Part shown: positions 1 to 6,049 of the stretch, in pieces
How positions within the stretch are numbered: position 1 is the stretch's first letter
Layout: each line of letters opens with the position of its first letter
Assembly (NCBI GenBank): GCA_029785685.1
Contig: JAFLZE010000012.1
Location: forward strand, 1 to 30,704
Reading direction: 5' to 3'
DNA length: 30,704 bases
Source of the DNA: Nitrososphaerota archaeon
GTDB taxonomy: Archaea > Thermoproteota > Nitrososphaeria > Nitrososphaerales > UBA183
Position numbers and translations under genes: made by a program
Notes under the pieces: model-generated
Seen by the model: only the letters and a program-made list of their open reading frames with translations
What the model was told of the DNA's origin: nothing
Database searches by the model: none

Positions 1-53
1 TGAAGGCGCAACTGTTCGAGGCTCTCCTCTCGGAGAGTAGCCGCTATTGGTAA
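1..53 (+). CDS. possible C-terminal end of a gene cut by the left edge
   Basis: One plus-strand frame is open from the window edge (base 3) to a TAA at 51-53 and would encode about 16 residues ending LLSESSRYW. The composition is protein-like, but the piece is too short to assign. From 54 to 226 I see no convincing gene, RNA or repeat on either strand. Confidence 0.25.
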   Translation, partial: KAQLFEALLSESSRYW

Positions 54-226
54 GCCGCTTCCCTTGGGCCGATGTAATGGAGAGTCGGACGCTCATTCCA
101 CATCACGGCGTACACTATCCTTTGCTCGTAGAGCGCGGGGGCGGATGCCTGCGCGGCACGAACAGTGGTCTGAAGGCGGGCAAGGGCCAACCCCGTCCCG
201 AGGGGGTGGGTTCACCGTCTGCCTTG

Positions 227-610
227 TCAGGGAGCGGCCGACGCAGGCTCGAACGTCTTCAGGTACTTGACCAACTCGACGAAGTCGGGGTTCTTCTCTG
301 CCCTTATCATCCTCACCGGGAACTCCCGGCTGTTGACCAGCGCCCTCTTCTCGTCCTGGAAGCTTGTCTCGGTGAAATTGACCACCGCGTAGTGGATTAT
401 CCCCTTCAGGCTCTCCGATATCGTCTCCGGGGTCGGTGGGAACTGGCCGATGACGAATGCTACGCCGTCGATCCAGTTGACCGCGGGGATTCCCGCTTGC
501 TTCTGCGCCTCTGTCTGCTCGATTATCGACTTGAAGAACTCGGGGACGTCGAGCTTCCTGATTTCGTGGACGACGATCTTCTGATATGGACGGTACTCGA
601 TCTCGACCAT
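227..610 (-). CDS. conserved-looking hypothetical protein, 127 aa
   Basis: This is a soluble protein of 127 residues with no signal peptide or membrane segment. It alternates beta-like stretches (IVVHEIRKL, GVAFVIGQF, IIHYAVVNF, FPVRMIRAE) with short helices, so a small alpha/beta fold is likely. I do not recognise the family. The ATG at 610 is supported by a Shine-Dalgarno-like GGAGGTGG 11 bases upstream and a TATA-like TTTAATA at 644-650. The frame running opposite on the plus strand has arginine/leucine-rich shadow composition and was discarded. It stands alone, with its 3' end toward the left edge. Coding status is fairly sure; function is unknown. Confidence 0.7.
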   Translation of the reverse strand: MVEIEYRPYQKIVVHEIRKLDVPEFFKSIIEQTEAQKQAGIPAVNWIDGVAFVIGQFPPTPETISESLKGIIHYAVVNFTETSFQDEKRALVNSREFPVRMIRAEKNPDFVELVKYLKTFEPASAAP

Positions 611-620
611 GACCGCTACT

Positions 621-650
621 CCACCTCCGGGCTTCAGGGTTGGTATTAAA
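621..650 (-). promoter_or_regulatory. TATA box and Shine-Dalgarno of the 127-aa gene
   Basis: On the minus strand a TTTAATA box (644-650) is followed by GGAGGTGG (621-628) and the ATG at 610. This is one of the few genes here with a clear Shine-Dalgarno, so its transcript probably has a short leader. Confidence 0.5.
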
Positions 651-767
651 GGACCGATGGCTTTCTCTGTGAAAGGGAGGTTCGAGCCACTATGACTGCC
701 TCCTGTCTCTGAAGGCCCGTTCTGGACCCATGCCGTCGAAGCGCGACGGCCCTCCCTTCTCCAGGCT

Positions 768-1220
768 CTATTCGAGGCTCAGGTACAGCAGTATGGTATA
801 CGCCACCACGGTGAACATGTCTGCCGCCGAGAAGTAGGGCCCGAACACTTCGGAGAATGTCCCCACGTAGCCCAGCAGGAGCGGGTACTGGAAGACCGAC
901 TGGAAGAGCAGCGCGAACATCACCACGAGGATGCCCAGACTGAACCGCGCCTTCGTCTGTGCATAGATCCTGACGTAGACCGCGACAATGGCCACCAAGA
1001 GGGCGATGCTGACCGTGGAGAGGATGGTGTGCACCACCATCAGGTTTCTGAGCTGGAAGTAGAATTGAACCCCGAAGGGTCCCGGCCCGTAGGGGAGGGG
1101 GACGTAGGCCGACAGGGCGAAGCCGAGGAGGGCCCCTATGACGAGCACCACTGGCACCAGGACCTTCGAAGGCCCCCTTCTCCTGGAGGGTGCCCCCGCT
1201 GGCGCGGGCTGCTCTGTCAT
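768..1220 (-). CDS. four-helix integral membrane protein, 150 aa
   Basis: The N-terminal 18 residues are proline/arginine-rich and cytoplasmic-looking. Four hydrophobic segments follow, at about residues 19-41, 62-85, 92-111 and 130-149. The loop after the first helix is rich in Pro/Gly (PLPYGPGPFG). The protein ends right after helix 4. Its ATG overlaps the TGA of the upstream winged-helix gene (ATGA at 1217-1220), so the two are translationally coupled. No enzymatic motif is visible. The coupling suggests a membrane partner, or a target, of the regulator. The family is not recognised. Confidence 0.75.
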   Translation of the reverse strand: MTEQPAPAGAPSRRRGPSKVLVPVVLVIGALLGFALSAYVPLPYGPGPFGVQFYFQLRNLMVVHTILSTVSIALLVAIVAVYVRIYAQTKARFSLGILVVMFALLFQSVFQYPLLLGYVGTFSEVFGPYFSAADMFTVVAYTILLYLSLE

Positions 1221-1654
1221 TTCAGTCTCCTCCCTCTTGACTTCTCGAGGATCGCCTCCAGCGCAGGCCAGTGGGCATCCATGGAGTCGGACACGAAGTA
1301 GAGCTTGCCGTATGTCTCCCCCTCGGTCACCACGACGCGGTTGTCCACGAGCACCCTAAGGTGGTGGCGGACCGTCGTGTAGTCCAGGCCTAGGGCCTGG
1401 GACAGCTGCTGGGCGTTCCTGGGCTGCTCCCTGACGGCCCTCAGGACCTCCGCCCTGGTGGAGGCACCGGTGCTCCCCGCGAACAGCCACCAGAGAAGGC
1501 GCTCGAAAGCATCCAACGCGAGCAAATCGTCATAAGCCGGTCGCAATAACAGTATCGAGCCTCCGCCCGGGGTCCGCGCGGCCTTCGTCCATGGAGAGCC
1601 GGGCATCGAGGTCCCGGGACCTGGTTTGCTATGGGAGAGTGCCAACTTTAACAC
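1217..1654 (-). CDS. ArsR-like winged-helix transcriptional regulator
   Basis: Residues about 65-130 form a winged-helix DNA-binding domain. A helix (RAEVLRAVREQP) leads into NAQQLSQALGLDYTTVRHHLRVL as the helix-turn-helix, then VVVTEGETYGKLYFVSD as the wing, and a C-terminal helix. This is the pattern of archaeal ArsR/MarR-like regulators with HTH_20-type domains. The upstream-most start is a GTG at 1654, lying 26 bases inside the 3' end of the protease gene. An ATG at 1606 would give 129 residues, and the conserved domain begins only near residue 40, so the start is uncertain. It lies between an HtrA-like protease and a membrane protein in one overlapping operon, which suggests envelope-linked regulation. 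No Cys-based metal site is visible. Confidence 0.8.
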   Translation of the reverse strand: MLKLALSHSKPGPGTSMPGSPWTKAARTPGGGSILLLRPAYDDLLALDAFERLLWWLFAGSTGASTRAEVLRAVREQPRNAQQLSQALGLDYTTVRHHLRVLVDNRVVVTEGETYGKLYFVSDSMDAHWPALEAILEKSRGRRLK

Positions 1655-2846
1655 TGATGGTGCTCGGTGAGCCCGCCCGGATTATCCCTAGCTGGACGGT
1701 CTGTCCTGGGAGGGCGTGCACCTCCAGCCACGCGCTAAGGGCATCCGTGCTTATCACCTTGGTGCCGTTCACCGCGACGATAACGTCTCCGCCTATCTGG
1801 TAGGTCTGCCCCTCTACGGTGACTGTCCGAGTGCCGCCGCGTAGCCCCGCCTGGGCTGCGGGACCGCCGGCCACCACAGACTCCACCAGGACGCCGTAGG
1901 TCACATTGGAACCGGTCGCCTGGGCGAGCTGATACGTCATGTCTGCGCTGGCCGATATGCCCAGGTACGGGTGGAGGGTGTAGTTTCCGGTGGTGACCAG
2001 CGACGGGAGCTCACGGGCGATGGTGCTCGCTGGTATGGCGAACCCCAAGCCCTGCGAGTTTGTGACAGCGGCCGTGGTGATGCCGATGACCTCGCCGGCT
2101 GAGTTGAGCAGTGGCCCGCCCGAGTTCCCGGGGTTGATCGCAGCGCTGAACTGTATCACGTCCGGGATGGTCGCCTGCGTCGTCGACTCCGTGATGGTCC
2201 TCCCTATCTGGCTCACGATACCTTCGGTCATCGAGCCGGACAGCCCGAGGGGGCTCCCTATGGCGTACACCTGCTCGCCTACCGACACGGCCTGGGGAGT
2301 GCCCAGGACGTCCATGGGGTGGAACTCGCTCGCCGGTGCATTGACCTGCAGGACCGCCAGGTCCCTGTATGGGTCGGTCCCCTGAACCTGCGCTGTGTAC
2401 GAGTTCCCGTCGGAGAAGGTCGCCGTGATGTTGGTGACCCCGCTGACCACGTGGTTGTTCGTGACCACGTAGGGGGCCCCCTGATATTCGACGACGAACC
2501 CCGACCCCTGCACGCTCTCGAGCGAGGAGACCTGCCCGAAGAAGCTGCTCTGGGTCACCAACGCGTAACCCTGGATGGTCACCACGCTGGCGCTGAGGTT
2601 GGCGTAGAGCCCCTCGGCCCCAGAATAGGACTGGTTGGATTGAGCCGGGGCGGCAGCGAGCCGGCTCTGAAGCGCCTGGTTGGCCGCCTGGAGGCTCGTC
2701 ACCTCGGCTTGGAGGCTGCTCACCTGTTGCTGTACCTGGCCATGAGTGCTGGTCGCCTCGTAGTAGGCGACGAAAGAGACAGCAAGCAGCGCGGCTATCA
2801 GCACGGCGGTCAGCCGCCACTTCGGACGAGGCGCCTCGACTTCCAT
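1629..2846 (-). CDS. membrane-anchored HtrA/DegP-like serine protease with PDZ domain
   Basis: This 405-residue trypsin-fold protease is of the HtrA/DegP/DegS type. An N-terminal signal anchor spans about residues 11-28, followed by a coiled-coil-like segment (36-66). The catalytic triad is intact: His132 in TNNHVVSG, Asp162 in YRDLAVLQV and Ser242 in GNSGGPLL. One PDZ domain occupies about 290-400, as in DegS-type proteins. The expected role is protein quality control or signalling proteolysis on the outer face of the membrane. The ATG at 2846 is favoured because a TATA-like GTAAATAC lies 22-29 bases upstream, giving a leaderless transcript. It heads an operon with the overlapping winged-helix and membrane-protein genes. 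Confidence 0.92.
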   Translation of the reverse strand: MEVEAPRPKWRLTAVLIAALLAVSFVAYYEATSTHGQVQQQVSSLQAEVTSLQAANQALQSRLAAAPAQSNQSYSGAEGLYANLSASVVTIQGYALVTQSSFFGQVSSLESVQGSGFVVEYQGAPYVVTNNHVVSGVTNITATFSDGNSYTAQVQGTDPYRDLAVLQVNAPASEFHPMDVLGTPQAVSVGEQVYAIGSPLGLSGSMTEGIVSQIGRTITESTTQATIPDVIQFSAAINPGNSGGPLLNSAGEVIGITTAAVTNSQGLGFAIPASTIARELPSLVTTGNYTLHPYLGISASADMTYQLAQATGSNVTYGVLVESVVAGGPAAQAGLRGGTRTVTVEGQTYQIGGDVIVAVNGTKVISTDALSAWLEVHALPGQTVQLGIIRAGSPSTISVKVGTLP

Positions 2847-2865
2847 GGAGGCGAACCTGCGGTGC

Positions 2866-2890
2866 CCGTATTTACTGGATTTCCGAAATC
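2866..2890 (-). promoter_or_regulatory. protease-operon promoter with adjacent inverted repeat
   Basis: A minus-strand TATA-like GTAAATAC (2868-2875) lies 22-29 bases before the protease ATG. Directly upstream of it sits GATTTC-C-GAAATC (2878-2890), a perfect 6-bp inverted repeat where the BRE and a regulator would bind. The winged-helix protein of the same operon is an obvious but untested candidate ligand. Confidence 0.45.
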
Positions 2891-2966
2891 GTTCCTAAAT
2901 CGATACCGAATCCTTCGCAGATGCCGTCCCGGAGGCTTCCGGTCCCCGCAGCAGGCATGTCATAGA

Positions 2967-2991
2967 GTGGTTTATAGTTACTATAGACCAC
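2967..2991 (+). promoter_or_regulatory. 25-bp palindromic operator overlapping TATA box
   Basis: This is a nearly perfect odd palindrome with arms GTGGTTTATAGT and ACTATAGACCAC around a central T. Only one pair of the 12 mismatches. The left arm contains a TATA-like TTTATAG (2971-2977) about 25 bases upstream of the expected transcription start, at 2996-3002. A dimeric repressor bound here would block TBP/TFB. The transporter gene starts at 3023. Confidence 0.65.
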
Positions 2992-3022
2992 GCTGAAATA
3001 TGAAGACGCGGATGCCGAAGGC

Positions 3023-3817
3023 ATGGGGATAGCCCTGGGGTCAGCTCGGGCAAGCGTGACAGCCCAGGTGAGCGTGATAGCCGTCTCCGCGGCCCTGTTC
3101 GCCCTGGCCAAGGGGCTCACGGCCTACATCCGCACCCCCTGGGGGGTAGGGCAGCTGTTCATAGCGTCGTTCATCCCTGTGTACTTCGCGGTCACATCTG
3201 ACGCCATCCCAGCGGCCCTGGGGGCGGGGATAGGGTCCTTCCTCGGAGACCTCTTCTTCCTGGTCCCGCTCGGCGCCACCACTCCGTTCTTCGCGCTGAC
3301 CGTCGGCGCGCCCGCTAATTTCGTCGCCACCCTCCTCCTCGCGGTCTTCGTAAAGAGGTACAGGTCATGGCCGTCGTTCGTCGCCGCCACCGTCTGCTTC
3401 CTCACCCTCGGCAACTTCATGGCAGGGGCGCTCCTCTGGTGGCTCGCCCCTCTCCCATCGGCCAGCCTCATCCTCGGATTCACGGTCTACTGGGACATGA
3501 CGGCGATACCTGCGATACTGATCGGGGTCCCGGCCCTCGTGAGGGCCACGGCGCCCATAATCGGCCGCTCGAAGATGCTTCGATACGTCCCGGAGTGGTC
3601 CGGGGTCGGGAGGAGGCAGATGGCCTGGTCCCTGGTGTTCTCCCTGATGTTCGTCGGGTTCGGCGGCGCAATATTCCTCCTGGCGCCATCGACTCTCAGC
3701 GGGTGGCCCGGCCTTGCGACGTACTTCGCGGTGGCCGGCGTGGCCGTGGTGATCTTCGGGCCCCTGGCGAGCCTCCTCACCGGGAAGCGACTGGGGGCGG
3801 CCAGGACTGCGGACTAG
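3023..3817 (+). CDS. ECF-S-like integral membrane transporter, 264 aa
   Basis: A very hydrophobic protein with about eight segments: residues 12-32, 41-60, 62-82, 88-109, 117-140, 146-170, 200-221 and 230-252. The first six resemble the S (substrate-binding) subunit of energy-coupling-factor vitamin transporters, with an N-terminal Ala-rich helix, a TPWGVGQLF-like turn and a glycine-rich helix ending FLGDLFF. ECF ATPase and T subunits are not in the window, and two extra C-terminal helices are unusual. The ATG at 3023 is the first usable start in frame; upstream ATGs at 3000 and 3012 run into a TAG. It sits behind a palindromic operator and is followed at once by pantoate kinase, so a coenzyme-A precursor such as pantothenate is a reasonable guessed substrate. 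The ECF-S assignment itself is tentative. Confidence 0.7.
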   Translation: MGIALGSARASVTAQVSVIAVSAALFALAKGLTAYIRTPWGVGQLFIASFIPVYFAVTSDAIPAALGAGIGSFLGDLFFLVPLGATTPFFALTVGAPANFVATLLLAVFVKRYRSWPSFVAATVCFLTLGNFMAGALLWWLAPLPSASLILGFTVYWDMTAIPAILIGVPALVRATAPIIGRSKMLRYVPEWSGVGRRQMAWSLVFSLMFVGFGGAIFLLAPSTLSGWPGLATYFAVAGVAVVIFGPLASLLTGKRLGAARTAD

Positions 3818-4736
3818 GCCCGCCGTCGCCTTCGCCCCTTCGGCGATAACCAACTTCTTCGAGATCAGCTACGGTCCTTCCGCCGAGCCGCTTGGGGCCA
3901 CCGGAGGGGGATACATCCTCTCCGGGGGGACCGTCTCCAGCGCGAAGGTCGCAGAGGGGGCGGGCGGGGTCGAGACCGTCGTGAACGGGGACCGGGGCTA
4001 CGACGCCCGCACCACTCGCAGGGCCGTCGAGCTGCTCCTGGCTGCGTCGAGGAAGACCGGCGTCTCGATGCAAATCGACCAGACTGTGGGCACCCCAATT
4101 GGGGCCGGGTTCGGTGCTAGCGCAGCCGCGGCTACCTCGGCAGTCTATGCTGCTGCCGCAGCTGCAGGCATACTGGAACCGAAGCGGGCGCTCGCCCTCT
4201 ACGCCCACAGAGCCGAAGTCATCGAACAGACAGGCCTGGGTACGGTGTCGGTGGTCTACGACTCGGCAGGCGCCGGCGCCATCACCGTCCCAGGGGAGCC
4301 CGGCGTCTCCCGCTTCGTCGCGGTGGACGTACCTCCTGGGACGAAGATAGTCACCGGATACGTCGCGTCCTTCGACAAGAAGGACGCCCTGTCCTCCAAG
4401 GCGATCAGCGACAGGATCAACTCGCTGGGGCGTTCGTCCCTTGCCGCGTTCCTCGCGGACCCGACGTTGGACGTCCTGGCTTCCGAGGGAGAGAGGTTCT
4501 CTGGCAGGCTAGGGCTGGAGTCGCCGGAGGTGAAGAAGCTCATCGCCGCCGGCAAGGGGGCGGGGGCGAGGTACGCGAGCCAGAACATGATCGGGTACTC
4601 GGTGCACTGCGTGACGGACGCCGACGCGGCAGGCAAGGTCTCCGCCGCGCTGCGACGGTTCGGCCCGGGGGTGAGGGTAGACGTCTACGACGTCGGGACC
4701 AAGAAGGCCCGCGTCCTTGGGTCTAGCCACAGGTGA
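3807..4736 (+). CDS. pantoate kinase (GHMP superfamily, CoA biosynthesis)
   Basis: Archaeal pantoate kinase phosphorylates pantoate, the first step of the archaeal route to 4'-phosphopantothenate and CoA. The GHMP ATP-binding glycine/serine loop GAGFGASAAA is at about residues 99-108, and a C-terminal GAGARYASQNMIGYSVHC segment follows. The conserved N-terminus (AFAPSAITNFFEI) is in frame from 3828 on. No ATG, GTG or TTG exists in this frame between the upstream TGA (3750) and a GTG at 3981, which would cut off that domain. I therefore placed the start at CTG 3807, overlapping the transporter stop and giving 309 residues, a normal family length. The start is a guess; the function is well supported. 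The 3' end overlaps the convergent peptidase gene by 14 bases. Confidence 0.82.
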   Translation: MRTRPAVAFAPSAITNFFEISYGPSAEPLGATGGGYILSGGTVSSAKVAEGAGGVETVVNGDRGYDARTTRRAVELLLAASRKTGVSMQIDQTVGTPIGAGFGASAAAATSAVYAAAAAAGILEPKRALALYAHRAEVIEQTGLGTVSVVYDSAGAGAITVPGEPGVSRFVAVDVPPGTKIVTGYVASFDKKDALSSKAISDRINSLGRSSLAAFLADPTLDVLASEGERFSGRLGLESPEVKKLIAAGKGAGARYASQNMIGYSVHCVTDADAAGKVSAALRRFGPGVRVDVYDVGTKKARVLGSSHR

Positions 4737-5763
4737 CCAGGTCCTTGGTGAACTTGGTGAACAGCTCGGGCTTCCTGTCGACCCTGAGGGTGTCCTCTAT
4801 CCTGATCCCGTACTTGCCGACGAGGTAGACGCCCGGCTCGTCCGTGATGACGTCGTTCTTCCCGAGCTTCACTTCGTTCCCGTGGAATATCCCTGGCGAC
4901 TCGTGGATGTCGATGCCGACGCCGTGCCCCACGCTGTGGTTCAGATACCTGTCCATCCTGTGCTTGCGGAGGACGCCTACGGCCGCGTCGTGCACCGAGC
5001 CGCAGGAAACCCCTTCTTTCGCCGTGTCGATGGCTGCCTGCTGGGCATCCTTCACCACGGCGTAGGCCCTCTTCATCTCTGAGGTGACGCTCCCCACGGC
5101 GAACGTCCTGGTCTCGTCGGAGTTGTACCCCTCATACCTGAAGAACAGGTCGGCGACCACGAAGTCGCCGCTCTTGACCTTCCTCCCGGAGAGCTCCGAA
5201 TGGCCGTACGCCCCGTGGGGCCCGGACGCGATGATGATCGGCCCCAACGACGAGCCAGAGTTGGAAGGGGTGAGCCCTTCCTCGAGGGCTGTCTTCATCA
5301 CCTCAGCGGCCAGCTCCCACTCCGTCCGTCCGGGCTTCAGGACTTGCTCGAGCGTCCCGTATGTCTTGTCCGTCTTGGCGCAGGCCTTCCTGATCCGCTC
5401 GAGCTCCGGCTCGTCCTTGAACCTCCGCGCTTCGAGGAAGAGCTCCGGCTTCGCTTCCATCTTCCTGGGGTCCGTCCCAGGCTGGTCTGTCACAGCCTTC
5501 TTCCCGTCGAGCTGCTTCTCTATCTCGACCTGGACGTCCTTCCACCGCTTCACCACAACGATCTCCGCTTCCTTGCATACCTCCCCAGCCCTGTCTGCTT
5601 CCAGCGGGGTAGTGATCACCACCGTCTTGTCGGGGCGGACCACCGCAGCCCCTCCGCCGAAGAAGTCCGTGAGGTAGAACAGGTTGGGGGCGGTCTGCGC
5701 TGCTACCTGGCTCCCTTTGGCCAGCGCGAGGAGCTTCTTGCGCCTCTGAGAGAAGACAGTCAA
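4723..5763 (-). CDS. pepQ: M24 family Xaa-Pro aminopeptidase / proline dipeptidase
   Basis: A 346-residue cytoplasmic metallopeptidase of the pita-bread fold. It has a creatinase-like N-terminal domain (about 1-115) and a catalytic domain (about 120-340). The dimetal ligands are visible: Asp205 (VVADLF), Asp216 (NSDETRTF), His280 (VGHGVGIDIHESP), Glu309 (TDEPGVYL) and Glu323 (RIEDT). It should cleave Xaa-Pro bonds or dipeptides; aminopeptidase P and prolidase cannot be separated by eye. The TTG at 5763 is chosen because a TATA-like AGTAATAACC lies 20-29 bases upstream, making a leaderless mRNA. It is a single gene, convergent with pantoate kinase. Confidence 0.9.
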   Translation of the reverse strand: MTVFSQRRKKLLALAKGSQVAAQTAPNLFYLTDFFGGGAAVVRPDKTVVITTPLEADRAGEVCKEAEIVVVKRWKDVQVEIEKQLDGKKAVTDQPGTDPRKMEAKPELFLEARRFKDEPELERIRKACAKTDKTYGTLEQVLKPGRTEWELAAEVMKTALEEGLTPSNSGSSLGPIIIASGPHGAYGHSELSGRKVKSGDFVVADLFFRYEGYNSDETRTFAVGSVTSEMKRAYAVVKDAQQAAIDTAKEGVSCGSVHDAAVGVLRKHRMDRYLNHSVGHGVGIDIHESPGIFHGNEVKLGKNDVITDEPGVYLVGKYGIRIEDTLRVDRKPELFTKFTKDLVTCG

Positions 5764-5782
5764 CGGCCTCGGGTGCGGGCGG

Positions 5783-5792
5783 GGTTATTACT
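5783..5792 (-). promoter_or_regulatory. TATA box of the M24 peptidase gene
   Basis: AGTAATAACC on the minus strand lies 20-29 bases before the TTG start at 5763. The spacing fits a leaderless archaeal transcript. Confidence 0.4.
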
Positions 5793-6049
5793 ACCTTGTC
5801 GTCGGTCTCTGGCAGGCACCTCCGACCGGCTCGAATAGGGCGTCGGCCGGCTACCGGAGCTTGGATCTTGACACTATGATGAAAAAGGGCCTGAAACAGC
5901 CCATCACGGCCGACTCCTCTTTTGGTGGGCGCTCGCTCAGAAAAATCGCCCTCCGACGGCGGTGGAGGTCGGACTTATCACGGCGAATCAGGCTCCGATT
6001 CCCTTATATCCTCTGTCAAACCTGTCCTACAGTCGGGGCTAAACTTCCT
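5793..6049 (+). promoter_or_regulatory. intergenic region upstream of smc with TATA box
   Basis: CTTATATC at 6003-6010 is a good TATA box about 40 bases before the smc GTG, predicting a leader of roughly 20 bases. Further upstream are a short hairpin (GGGC CTGAAACA GCCC, 5887-5902), an RTGATGA-like heptamer (5876-5882) and CCTCC/GGAGG arms (5970-5988). The smc frame is open through this region, but its residues here are Arg-rich and unlike any SMC N-terminus, so it is treated as non-coding. Confidence 0.5.

Noticed and set aside
660..715. tRNA-like GGTTCGAGCC motif
   Set aside because: The bases flanking the T-loop-like motif cannot form a 5-bp T-stem, and no anticodon or acceptor arms are present. 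No tRNA was found anywhere in the window.
5876..5902. C/D-box guide RNA (RTGATGA followed by CTGA)
   Set aside because: The gap between the boxes is only 8 bases, too short for a guide, and no C'/D pair follows at the usual spacing.
5861..6049. 63-residue N-terminal extension of SMC
   Set aside because: Arg-rich and unlike any SMC N-terminus; the TATA box at 6003-6010 lies inside it, so transcription starts downstream.
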